DNA from: Microbacterium maritypicum
GTDB taxonomy: Bacteria; Actinomycetota; Actinomycetes; Actinomycetales; Microbacteriaceae
Length of the DNA stretch: 64,000 bases
Reading direction: 5' to 3'
NCBI RefSeq assembly: GCF_041529975.1
Contig: NZ_CP168030.1
Coordinates: 3,100,001 to 3,164,000, forward strand
A program made the translations under genes and the position numbers. This document shows, one piece after another, positions 1 through 7,824 of this stretch; the stretch's first letter is position 1; each line of letters starts with the position of its first letter. Below the pieces are notes generated by a model, which ran no database searches, had not been told where the DNA came from, and was given only the letters and a program-made list of their open reading frames with translations.

Positions 1-2134
1 CCCGCAGCCTCGGAAGCGTGATGGCGGTGTCCAGCGTGACGAGCGCGGCCCCCACGACCCCGACCCAGGCCAGGCTGAGCCCTGCGCCGGGCCAGATCGC
101 CACTCCGGTGCCCTGCGCGAAGCTCACCGTGATGCCGACGGCGAGGAACGCCGTCGCGAGGCCTGCCAGAGCGACGACGAGCAGTGTGATGCCCGCGCGC
201 CACCGGGGGGCGACGGCCGCGCCGAGGGCGAGCAGGGCCATCGGCGCACACAGCACCGGAGCCCACGCCGCGATCGGCGCGGGAACGAACCACGACCACC
301 CCGCGAGGTCCATGGTGGGGAATCCGGTGGCGAGCGCCAGCCGACCCGCGGCGTCGGCGGACGCCTGTGGTCCCGCCCACACCAGTCCGGGATCGCCCAG
401 GATCGCCAACGGCGTCCCGTGTGCGAGCTGCCAGAAGACGAGTGGAGCGAACAGTGCGGCCGTCGGCACGAGCAGCCACAGCAGACGTCCGGCCCCACGG
501 AACTGCGCGGTGCCGAGCACGATACCCACCGCCACGACCCACAGCAGCGCGAGTGCGGGCGCCAACGACGGAGCACAGGCGATCACGGCGGCGAGCAGGA
601 GGGAGGCGCTTCCGGCCGCACCCCAGGAGCGGTGCGCCACCACGGCGGAATGGAAGAGCCATGGCAGCAGGAGGTGCACCAGCACGGCGCTCGGGCGGCC
701 GTCGACGAGCGCAGTGAGGAAGGTGGGCGCCAGCGCCCACGCGACACCGGCGAAGATACGAAGCCCCGACCGGTCGGTCACTCGCGTCGCAGCGAACCAG
801 CCTCCGAGGACGGCGAGCGGAAGCGCGAGAATCCACAGCAGCACCATCACGAACGACGGTCCGGCCGGCCACAGAGAGCCGAGCACAGCCACGACCGCGG
901 CGAACGGGTCTGCCGGGCCGACGAGGCCAATCCCCGTGCCGCGAGCGCCCCACGCCGCATCGCTCCAGAGCGCCGAGACGGTCTGACGCAGCGGCAGGAG
1001 CGCGCCGCCGCCGAGGGCCGGCCACGCGAGCAGGGTCGTGAAGGAGGCGATGCTCACGACGAGCGCCGCGAGCACGGCCCAGGCACCGCCGCCGGAGAAG
1101 AAACGGAGTTCGCTGACGGCACCGCCTTCACTGCCATGCCCGTCATCGAGACGCCGGCGCAGATCGGACGACGTCACCCGCAACGGCGCGATGCTCGCCC
1201 AGGTGGAAGAGCGGAAGGCGCGGATGCGCGAGCGGGACCGCGCGACCGCACCGACGCGCAGCATCGCGGTGAGGGCCGCCCCCCACTCGGGGAGCACCGC
1301 TTCCGGCCGCTTGCCGACGAGATGCGTGATGGAGCGCCACAGCGCGAGCGGGAGCAGACTGAGCCAGTGCAGCGGCACCGCGCCCGCCGGGGCGTATGCG
1401 AGTCGCCGGTGCAACTGCGCCAGCCGGGTGACGTAGGCGCGACGGGATCGGCCGGAGGGCAGCGCGGCGGGACCGCCCGGCGCCGCGGAGACCCGCGCAC
1501 TCGGTGAGAGCACGAGCCGACCGCCGCCCAGGCGCGCACGGACGCCCAGATCGAGGCCTTCGTCGGCGCCGGCGAGCGCGGGATCGGGTCGCAGCGCGTC
1601 GCGGACCTCTCCGCGGATGAGGACGCCGCGCACGTCGGAACCGAGCGCGTCGTCCATGCGGTCGTGCTGTCCCTGGTCGAGTTCCCCTGCCGCGAGTTCG
1701 ACCGAGCGACCGAACGTCGTCATGCTGACACCGAGTGAGACGATCTCCCGATCGTTGTCGGTCGCGACGAGCTTGGGCGCGACGATCGCCGCGGAGGGCG
1801 AACGCTCGAGCGTTCCCCGGAGCCGCTCCAGCGCCCGCGGATGCGGAGCCGTGTCCTGCGCGAGCAGCCAGATCGCGGAGCCTGCGTTCACACGGGGACG
1901 CGCGAGCTCCACCGCCTCAGCGAACGAGGTCGTCGTGCGAGCTTCGATGATCCCCTCGACGACGGCCGCGACGGCTTCGCTCTCGCGCAGGGAAGATGCA
2001 TCGCCGCACATGACGAGCGTCACTGCCTCGGCGGGCGAGGTCTGGGAGCGAACGGCTTCGAGAGTGCGGAGGAGTTGCGCGCGGGACGAGGATCCGGGGC
2101 GCGCGACGATGATTGCGTGAACTCGGGCTGGCAT
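1..2134 (-). CDS. GT2 glycosyltransferase with C-terminal multi-pass membrane domain (partial, 3' end outside window)
   Basis: About 711 codons are visible and the frame is still open at the window edge. The first ~250 residues look like a GT2 (GT-A) domain: it begins MPARVHAIIVARPGS, has a GT2-like nucleotide-binding core and an acidic QDT site in LLAQDTAPHP, and contains a GADEGLDL segment typical of the acceptor side. A basic linker follows (around residue 350), then at least ten hydrophobic segments rich in Ala, Leu and Trp. The protein should therefore be a membrane-anchored glycosyltransferase with its catalytic domain in the cytosol. A TAGGCT box lies 9 nt before the ATG. It is downstream of whiB2 on the same strand, next to manA, which suits a role in cell-envelope glycan assembly. 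Donor and product are unknown. Confidence 0.8.
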   Translation of the reverse strand, partial: MPARVHAIIVARPGSSSRAQLLRTLEAVRSQTSPAEAVTLVMCGDASSLRESEAVAAVVEGIIEARTTTSFAEAVELARPRVNAGSAIWLLAQDTAPHPRALERLRGTLERSPSAAIVAPKLVATDNDREIVSLGVSMTTFGRSVELAAGELDQGQHDRMDDALGSDVRGVLIRGEVRDALRPDPALAGADEGLDLGVRARLGGGRLVLSPSARVSAAPGGPAALPSGRSRRAYVTRLAQLHRRLAYAPAGAVPLHWLSLLPLALWRSITHLVGKRPEAVLPEWGAALTAMLRVGAVARSRSRIRAFRSSTWASIAPLRVTSSDLRRRLDDGHGSEGGAVSELRFFSGGGAWAVLAALVVSIASFTTLLAWPALGGGALLPLRQTVSALWSDAAWGARGTGIGLVGPADPFAAVVAVLGSLWPAGPSFVMVLLWILALPLAVLGGWFAATRVTDRSGLRIFAGVAWALAPTFLTALVDGRPSAVLVHLLLPWLFHSAVVAHRSWGAAGSASLLLAAVIACAPSLAPALALLWVVAVGIVLGTAQFRGAGRLLWLLVPTAALFAPLVFWQLAHGTPLAILGDPGLVWAGPQASADAAGRLALATGFPTMDLAGWSWFVPAPIAAWAPVLCAPMALLALGAAVAPRWRAGITLLVVALAGLATAFLAVGITVSFAQGTGVAIWPGAGLSLAWVGVVGAALVTLDTAITLPRLR

Positions 2135-2230
2135 GACGTCGTCAGCCTATGCGTGTCAAGACCTGCCCTGGAGCAGTGGACGCGGCGCGCCTGCGAAGCG
2201 ATGCGGCCGCAGCCCGCGGCGACCGGCTCA

Positions 2231-2268
2231 GCCGATCAGCTGGCGCGACGCCGATCAGCTGGCGCGAC
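2231..2268. repeat. Perfect 19-bp tandem duplication over the whiB2 stop codon
   Basis: Positions 2231-2249 and 2250-2268 are identical. The copy at 2250-2268 contains the last whiB2 codons and its TGA. The second copy lies wholly in the 3' untranslated sequence, so the protein is unchanged. Confidence 0.9.
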
Positions 2269-2575
2269 GCTTGAGCTTGCGGCGCTCGCGCTCGGAGAGT
2301 CCGCCCCAGATGCCGAAGCGCTCATCGTTGTTGAGCGCGTATTCGAGGCATTCGCCACGCACGTCGCAGGTGGTGCAGATCCGCTTGGCGTCTCTGGTCG
2401 ATCCGCCCTTCTCCGGGAAGAAGGCCTCAGGATCCGTCTGCGAGCAGAGGGCGTCGGCCTGCCAGGCGAGGGCGTTGTCGTCGTCGGCGGCGTCCGTGCG
2501 TCGCACCCCGGGAACACCGAGGTTGATCGGATCGACGAACCAATTCTCCGGTACGTCGGAACGGTATCCCGTCAT
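2255..2575 (-). CDS. whiB2: WhiB-family iron-sulfur transcription factor, WhiB2/WhmD type
   Basis: The protein has 106 residues. The four cluster-binding cysteines are C44, C67, C70 and C76 (C-x22-C-x2-C-x5-C), followed by the GIWGG turn at 88-92 and the basic tail RERRKLKRRAS that contacts DNA or sigma factor. The segment TDPEAFFPEKGGSTRDAKRIC is the WhiB2/WhmD type, whose known role in actinobacteria is septation and cell-wall division. The chosen ATG has a GGAG at good spacing. An in-frame ATG at 2620 would add 15 residues (MRTARRGAETG...) and lies just where transcription should begin, so a leaderless longer form is possible. The adjacent manA recalls the mycobacterial whiB2-manA region. 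Confidence 0.93.
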   Translation of the reverse strand: MTGYRSDVPENWFVDPINLGVPGVRRTDAADDDNALAWQADALCSQTDPEAFFPEKGGSTRDAKRICTTCDVRGECLEYALNNDERFGIWGGLSERERRKLKRRAS

Positions 2576-2625
2576 CTCGATCTCCAACCCTGTCTCCGCC
2601 CCCCGGCGGGCCGTGCGCATGACTA

Positions 2626-2654
2626 ATTACACCCGTGTCATTCGCTCCGGTCAA
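2626..2654 (-). promoter_or_regulatory. whiB2 promoter, -35 TTGACC / -10 TGTAAT
   Basis: TTGACC (2654-2649) and TGTAAT (2631-2626) are separated by exactly 17 nt. The expected transcription start falls at about 2620, on the upstream in-frame ATG. The mRNA would then be leaderless for the long form, or carry a ~45-nt leader for the ATG at 2575. Confidence 0.7.
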
Positions 2655-2737
2655 GTCGCGGATCGTAAACCCTCAATACGGTCTTGAAGGTTCATGACGA
2701 TCCATCGGCGTGTCGCGGCGCGGCGAGCGCGCGGCGT

Positions 2738-3868
2738 TCAGCGCCCCGGTCCGGCCACGAACGCCTCGCCCTCGCCGGACACGGTGAGCATGCTCTCGTC
2801 GCCGCCCGCGAAAGCCACGCTTCCCACGGGGACCTGCACTTCCTCGCCGGACGAAGAGGTGACCGTGATGGCCCCTGCGGTCGCGAGCACCATCGTCGGT
2901 CCCGAGACCTCGACCGTGATCGGAGCACCCTCCACCGTGACCCTGCTGAGCGCGAAGTCGGGCACGGGAACCGGATAGACCGTGACCGCGTCCCCCTCCG
3001 CAGGCCGCAGCACCGGGACCTCACCGGGCGTCGGGTCGAGGATCGCCAGCAGCTCGGGGACGTCGATGCGCTTGGGAGTCAGCCCGCCGCGAAGCACGTT
3101 GTCGCTCGCCGCCATGATCTCGACGCCGAGACCTGAGAGGTAGGCATGCAGAAGACCGGCGCGCAGGAACACGCCCTCTCCTCGTCGCAGCACGACATGG
3201 TTCATCAGCAGCGCCACGACCACCCCAGGATCGCCCGGGTAGTTCGCCGCCACGCCCGCGATGGCACTCAGCGTCGTGCCCCACTCCCCCGTGTCGGTTC
3301 GCTCCGCTGCCCGCACCACCGCGGCGATGATCTCGTCGACCTCTCGCTGCACGTCGCCTCCGAGCAACCACCCGATGGCATCCCGCAGCTCATCGGCTCC
3401 GCCCCCGAGACGGGCGCGGAGCTGTGCGACGCCGTCGCTGTCGTCCAGCAGGTCCAGCAGAGCGAGCGTGTCCTTCACCGGGCGCAGGCCGCTCAGCGAT
3501 TCGAACCGCTCGCTGAGAGCCACGATGAGTTCGGGTTTGTGGTTGTCGTCGCGATAGTTGCGCTGCGGGTCGTCTGCGGCGAGCCCGCTCTCCCTCGCCC
3601 AGCCGTCGCGCGCCTGCGCGATCGTCGGATGCACCTGGATCGAGAGCGGCCCGCCCGCGGCGAGCAGCTTCAACAGGTACGGGAGCGTGCCGCCGGTGAT
3701 CTGATCGAGGGTACCGCCACCCGCGACGTCCGCGGGGTCGCCGGGATGATCCCCGAACCACACCTCCGCCTCGGGGGCACCGGTCGGCGTGCGCCCTTCG
3801 AGTCCGGCGAGGAGGGAGTCGGATCCCCAGGCGTAGTCGCGGGGTGCGTTCGTGAGGCTCAGCAGCAT
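2738..3868 (-). CDS. manA: Mannose-6-phosphate isomerase, class I
   Basis: This 376-residue cytosolic zinc enzyme interconverts fructose-6-P and mannose-6-P and feeds GDP-mannose synthesis. Zinc-site motifs are IQVHP (Q78, H80) and the H110-K-P-E113 group, and the class I signature NVLRGGLTPK lies near residue 260. Length and both motifs match the family. It is transcribed towards whiB2, leaving a 162-bp gap, and divergently from the ligase-like gene at 3937. A TACGCT box sits 6 nt before the ATG, so the mRNA is probably leaderless. In this context it likely supplies mannose donors for envelope glycans. Confidence 0.95.
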   Translation of the reverse strand: MLLSLTNAPRDYAWGSDSLLAGLEGRTPTGAPEAEVWFGDHPGDPADVAGGGTLDQITGGTLPYLLKLLAAGGPLSIQVHPTIAQARDGWARESGLAADDPQRNYRDDNHKPELIVALSERFESLSGLRPVKDTLALLDLLDDSDGVAQLRARLGGGADELRDAIGWLLGGDVQREVDEIIAAVVRAAERTDTGEWGTTLSAIAGVAANYPGDPGVVVALLMNHVVLRRGEGVFLRAGLLHAYLSGLGVEIMAASDNVLRGGLTPKRIDVPELLAILDPTPGEVPVLRPAEGDAVTVYPVPVPDFALSRVTVEGAPITVEVSGPTMVLATAGAITVTSSSGEEVQVPVGSVAFAGGDESMLTVSGEGEAFVAGPGR

Positions 3869-3874
3869 GCCACC

Positions 3875-3880
3875 AGCGTA
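3875..3880 (-). promoter_or_regulatory. manA -10 box, leaderless type
   Basis: TACGCT followed by 6 nt (GGTGGC) and the ATG. There is no separate ribosome binding site upstream of the box. Confidence 0.5.
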
Positions 3881-3893
3881 GAGCCGCGCTGCG

Positions 3894-3935
3894 GCGTTCA
3901 GGCACGCGCCGAGCGCGGCGCGGTAGCCTGAACGC
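3894..3935. promoter_or_regulatory. Inverted repeat in the divergent manA / ligase-like promoter region
   Basis: Perfect 10-bp arms GCGTTCAGGC (3894-3903) and GCCTGAACGC (3926-3935) with a 22-nt spacer. The right arm overlaps the TAGCCT box (3924-3929) that lies 7 nt before the ATG at 3937. It may be an operator for a dimeric regulator or a structured start region. No regulator is assigned. Confidence 0.45.
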
Positions 3936-3936
3936 G

Positions 3937-5352
3937 ATGGCCCAGTACACCAAGCACCCGGTGACAGCCCCGCCCTCGGCGCCGGAGCGCGAGTCGACGG
4001 GGCACCTTCTGCTGCGCGGTTATGTGATCCTCGTGCTCATCGTGACCTTCGCGCACACCGCGGTGTACAACCTCATCGGCATGGAGGGCGCCGCCGTCAC
4101 CCTCGTCGTCTTCACTCTCGCGACGCTCGGCATCGGTATCCCGATGCTCGCCCGGAACCGCCCGCAGCCGTTCCGCTGGCGTCGCCTGCCGTGGACGGCG
4201 ATGGGATACGCGACACTCGCCCTGGTCTCGGTCGCGTGGTCCCAATGGCGAGGACCGACACTGATCACCTGGGTGCTGCTGGCGGCCGTCACCGTGAACG
4301 GGCTGTTCATCGCCCACGTGCTCACCTGGCACGAGATCATCCGGGCCCTCTCGTCCGCCTTCAAGTGGATCCTCGGGCTCTCGCTGGCGATCGAGCTGTG
4401 GGTCTCACTCGTCCTGCACGGGCCGCTGCTGCCGAACTTCGCGACCGTGCCGGAGGGGGAGATCGACCCGCAGTGGTACTGGGTCAGGGACAACCTCTTC
4501 GACGGCGGACGGATCCAGGGCATCGTCGGCAACGCGAACCTGTTGGCGATCATCTCGCTGTTCGCGATCATCACCTTCGGCGTGCTGTTCGCCGCTCGCG
4601 CCCGCTGGCGCACGACGCTCGCCCTGTGGATGCTGCTCGCGGCGTACTTCCTCTTGCGTACGTCGTCGGTCACCGCCCTCGCATGCGCGGCCGCCGCCGC
4701 GCTGGTCCTCCTCGTGGCGCTGCTGATGCGCCGCGCCCGCACCCCGGGCGCCCGCACGCGCATCTATGTGACGGCCATCGGCGGCACAACACTGGCCGCC
4801 GCCGCCGTCTGGATGCTGCGCGAACCGCTGCTCGGACTGGTCGGGCGCAGCTCCGACCTCACCGGCCGCTCCGACCTGATCTGGTCGAAGGTGCTCGAGC
4901 GGGTGCGGGAGCACCCCCTGTTCGGCAACGGGTTCTCCAGTCCGTGGATCCCGACGGACCCCGCCTTCGACCACTGGATCGTGGATCACGGCATCACGGT
5001 GTTCCACGCCCACAACATGTGGCTCGACGTGCTGTTCCAGCTCGGCGTGCTGGGCGTGATCCTGATGGGCATCGCGTACCTGAGCCTGCTGTGGCGCTCC
5101 TGGTTCTTCGCGGTCGACCGGCCCCGCTGGGATCTCCACGCCCGACGTCCCTTCTCTCCGCTGACCCTGCTTCCGAGCCTGTTCACCGTGGTGCTGCTGG
5201 TCCAGGGCTTCTCGGAGTCGACGCCGATCATGCTCTGGGGGTGGATGCTCCTGGTGCTCCTGTCCTTCAAGCTGAAGTCGGTGCCGCTGGTGGGCGTCGG
5301 GGAACGCGACCTGGTCTTCGAACGCGGCACGCGGCAACGGCGGGTTCCGTGA
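3937..5352 (+). CDS. O-antigen ligase / Wzy-like polymerase family membrane protein (first of tandem pair)
   Basis: The 471-residue protein has about ten membrane segments and a large extracellular loop before the last ones, as in the Wzy_C family that polymerises or transfers undecaprenyl-linked glycans. The motif VFHAHNMWLDVLFQLG, in the loop near residue 355, matches the family's H-x-HN-x-W active-site region. The C-terminal 30 residues are basic and cytosolic. The start has a TAGCCT box 7 nt upstream and no ribosome binding site, so a leaderless message is likely. Its stop overlaps the start of the next, related gene (GTGA). Substrate is not predictable; the diacetamido-uronic repeat unit made in this locus is one candidate. 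Confidence 0.8.
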   Translation: MAQYTKHPVTAPPSAPERESTGHLLLRGYVILVLIVTFAHTAVYNLIGMEGAAVTLVVFTLATLGIGIPMLARNRPQPFRWRRLPWTAMGYATLALVSVAWSQWRGPTLITWVLLAAVTVNGLFIAHVLTWHEIIRALSSAFKWILGLSLAIELWVSLVLHGPLLPNFATVPEGEIDPQWYWVRDNLFDGGRIQGIVGNANLLAIISLFAIITFGVLFAARARWRTTLALWMLLAAYFLLRTSSVTALACAAAAALVLLVALLMRRARTPGARTRIYVTAIGGTTLAAAAVWMLREPLLGLVGRSSDLTGRSDLIWSKVLERVREHPLFGNGFSSPWIPTDPAFDHWIVDHGITVFHAHNMWLDVLFQLGVLGVILMGIAYLSLLWRSWFFAVDRPRWDLHARRPFSPLTLLPSLFTVVLLVQGFSESTPIMLWGWMLLVLLSFKLKSVPLVGVGERDLVFERGTRQRRVP

Positions 5353-6647
5353 CACCGGTCCGGCCGTTGGTCCGCCTGCTCGGCTCCGTGGAGCTCGCGC
5401 GAGCCTTCACGCTCACGGCGCTCACCGCCATCTTCGGCTCGTACGCGATCGGACGGATGACCTCGACGGTCACCCTGGCCACGATCATCGCGGTGCTGTG
5501 CGTGCTCGGCGCCGCGATCCTCTGGGTGCGCCGCGACGAGCTCTCCCCGCTGCGCATCGCTCCCTCGTCGCTTTTCGCCTTCCTGGGCTGGGCCCTGGTG
5601 AGCATGGTGTGGACGACGGACCGCTCGGACACGTTCTTCGGATGGATGTCGCTGTTCGGGTACGCATTCCTCGCGATCACCATCGGCCATATCCGCGACA
5701 CACTGCAGACCGTGCGCGCCATCGGCGACACCCTGCGTGCACTGTTGGCCCTCTCCCTCGGGGTCGAGATCCTCTCCGGCATCCTGCTCGACGTGCCCTT
5801 CACCTTCCTCGCGATCCAGGGCGACCTCGCCGCCGGCGGCCCGGTGCAGGGCCTGTTCGGCAGCCGCAATATGCTCGGATTCGTCGCGGTGATCGCCCTG
5901 ATCACCTTCGTGATCGAGTGGCGCACGCAGTCGGTGAACGCTCCTCTCGCGGTGGTCTCGGTCGGCCTCGCCGGGTCTCTGGCGTTCCTCTCGGCCTCTC
6001 CCACCGTGCTCGTGCTCGCGGTCGCGGTCGGCATCGTGACGCTCGCCCTCACGATCGTGCGGCACACGTCGCCGGCGCGGCGAAACCTCGTGCAGTGGAT
6101 GCTCGGCGTCCTGGTGGCGCTCGCACTCACGATCGCGTTCGCGTTGCGCCATCAGATCATCGCCCTGCTCGATGCCGGATCGGACTTCTCGATGCGCGCG
6201 TCGCTCTGGAACACGATCCTCGACTTCGTCGCCCTCAAGCCGATCCAGGGCTGGGGGTGGTTCGGCGACTGGGCGCGCGGCGAGTACCCGTTCACCTACA
6301 TCAACTTCCAACTCGACGACCATCACCAGAGCGCGCTGAACGCGTTCTTCGACGTGCTGCTCCAGCTCGGGGCCGCAGGGCTGGTGCTCTTCCTGCTCCT
6401 CGGCGGGGTCGCACTGATCCGATCCTGGCTGGTCGCGAGCGTCCGGCGGTCGGTGGTCTACGCGTGGACGCCGATCATCCTCGTCACTCTCGCCGTCGAC
6501 TCGATGTTCGAGAGCTTCACGCTGGTCGGAGCAGGGTGGTTCATGCTCGTGCTGTGTGCGCTGCGCGCGGGGCAGTCGCGCTCCTGGCGCGAGAACATCG
6601 ACGCCGCCCACACGGGTGCGATCTCGACGCTGCGTTCGCTGGAATAG
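5349..6647 (+). CDS. O-antigen ligase / Wzy-like family membrane protein (second of tandem pair)
   Basis: The 432-residue multi-pass protein starts at a GTG that overlaps the preceding TGA, so the two are translationally coupled. The frame stays open far upstream, but that region is coding in another frame, so the long form is rejected. It has the same overall plan as its neighbour, including a loop before the C-terminal helices. The conserved motif is altered: DDHHQSALNAFFDVLLQLG keeps the histidines but not the HN-x-W pattern. It may act on a different acceptor or as a partner subunit. It ends 39 bp from the convergent galE. Confidence 0.78.
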   Translation: MTPVRPLVRLLGSVELARAFTLTALTAIFGSYAIGRMTSTVTLATIIAVLCVLGAAILWVRRDELSPLRIAPSSLFAFLGWALVSMVWTTDRSDTFFGWMSLFGYAFLAITIGHIRDTLQTVRAIGDTLRALLALSLGVEILSGILLDVPFTFLAIQGDLAAGGPVQGLFGSRNMLGFVAVIALITFVIEWRTQSVNAPLAVVSVGLAGSLAFLSASPTVLVLAVAVGIVTLALTIVRHTSPARRNLVQWMLGVLVALALTIAFALRHQIIALLDAGSDFSMRASLWNTILDFVALKPIQGWGWFGDWARGEYPFTYINFQLDDHHQSALNAFFDVLLQLGAAGLVLFLLLGGVALIRSWLVASVRRSVVYAWTPIILVTLAVDSMFESFTLVGAGWFMLVLCALRAGQSRSWRENIDAAHTGAISTLRSLE

Positions 6648-6686
6648 CCGACGAATCCTCTCACGGGACGAATCACCTCTTGCACC

Positions 6687-7676
6687 TCAGAGCGTGGCGC
6701 GCAGTTTCTCCGCCCAGGCGATCGCGTCGCGGACCCCGTCGTCGACCGACCGTTCGGCGTGCCACTGGAGCACCGCCGCAGCGCGGTCCACGATCGCGAA
6801 TGCACCGGCCTGATCGCCGGGGCGGCGGTCGGTCTCCGTCACCGGAAGCGGCTCGCCCGTCACCCGCTCGAATGCCGCGACGAGTTCGCGCACCGTCACG
6901 CCGTCTCCCGTGCCGAGGTTGATCACCTGGTAGGGGTCGTCCGGCGTGGCGACCTCATCGAACTTCTGCACGGCCGCGACATGCGCGAGAGCGAGGTCCC
7001 AGACGTGGATGTAGTCGCGAAGACCGGAGCCGTCGCGGGTCGGCCAATCCGTGCCCGTGATGGTGAAGGCCTCCCCCGCCACGCGCGCCTGCATGATCTT
7101 TCCCAGCGCGTGCGACGGCGTCGGGTTCTGCAAACCCGTCCGCAGCCGCGGGTCGGCACCGATCGGGTTGAAGTAGCGCAGCGCGATCGCGCGGAAGTCC
7201 CCCGCCGTCGCGGCGTCATCGAGGATCTGCTCGACCATCGCCTTGGTCTTGGCGTACGGGCTCGACGGCGCGAGCGCGCCACCCTCGTCCACGCCGTCGC
7301 CCGTCTCACCGGCATAGACGGATGCCGAGGAGCTGAACACGATACGCGGGATACCGGCGTCGCGCAGACGCCGCAGCAGCGCGATCGTCTTGCCCACGTT
7401 GGCGTCGTAGTACCCGAGCGGGTCGGCAACCGACTCCGGCACCACGATGCGGGCAGCACAGTGGATCACGGCGTCGATGTCCGGATGATCCGCGAGCAGC
7501 GCCTCCACCACCGAGCCGTCGGCGATGTCGCCGACGTAGAGGTTGCGGCCCTCGCCGAAGGATCGAAGCCCCGTGGAGAGGTCGTCGAGGATGACGACGT
7601 CGATTCCGGCCTCGATGCATGCCGTCGCGACGGTTGAGCCAATGTAGCCGGCACCGCCGGTGATCAGTACCTTCAT
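6687..7676 (-). CDS. galE: UDP-glucose 4-epimerase
   Basis: The 329-residue short-chain dehydrogenase-type epimerase makes UDP-galactopyranose from UDP-glucose in the cytosol. It has the NAD motif GGAGYIG (7-13), the catalytic Ser in FSSSASVYA (114-122) and the Y141-x3-K145 pair in YAKTK. Length is typical. The product is the substrate of Glf at 12883, so galE starts the galactofuranose route of this cluster. TAGACT lies 7 nt before the ATG, predicting a leaderless mRNA. It is divergent from the GlfT2-like gene. Confidence 0.94.
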   Translation of the reverse strand: MKVLITGGAGYIGSTVATACIEAGIDVVILDDLSTGLRSFGEGRNLYVGDIADGSVVEALLADHPDIDAVIHCAARIVVPESVADPLGYYDANVGKTIALLRRLRDAGIPRIVFSSSASVYAGETGDGVDEGGALAPSSPYAKTKAMVEQILDDAATAGDFRAIALRYFNPIGADPRLRTGLQNPTPSHALGKIMQARVAGEAFTITGTDWPTRDGSGLRDYIHVWDLALAHVAAVQKFDEVATPDDPYQVINLGTGDGVTVRELVAAFERVTGEPLPVTETDRRPGDQAGAFAIVDRAAAVLQWHAERSVDDGVRDAIAWAEKLRATL

Positions 7677-7683
7677 CGCGGTC

Positions 7684-7689
7684 AGTCTA
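7684..7689 (-). promoter_or_regulatory. galE -10 box, leaderless type
   Basis: TAGACT, a 7-nt spacer and the galE ATG. The same hexamer and spacing occur before the dehydrogenase at 15517-16812. Confidence 0.55.
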
Positions 7690-7747
7690 CCCAGCGCATC
7701 CGAGGGGGCACGGGGCGACTCTCCGCAGATGCGAAGGTCATCGACGG

Positions 7748-7793
7748 TAGGCTACTCACTGCTCGTCGAGTCCCGCACTGTCCTCTGACAGTG
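7748..7793 (+). promoter_or_regulatory. Promoter and leader hairpin of the galactan transferase operon
   Basis: A TAGGCT -10 box (7748-7753) predicts transcription from about 7760 and a ~65-nt leader. The leader contains a small hairpin (arms 7776-7782 and 7787-7793, 4-nt loop) and a GGAG before the GTG at 7825. Unlike most genes here, this operon would therefore have a leader. Confidence 0.4.
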
Positions 7794-7824
7794 GCCTGCG
7801 GCACCAACATCGGAGAACCTGCCA

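Noticed and set aside
419..1507. Long plus-strand frame rich in Arg, Gly and Glu
   Set aside because: It lies antisense to a clear GT2-membrane protein, has shadow composition and no recognisable motif.
4191..5348. Upstream extension of the second ligase-like gene to 818 residues
   Set aside because: The added part is coding in another frame for the first ligase-like protein; the GTG at 5349 overlapping the stop is the natural start.
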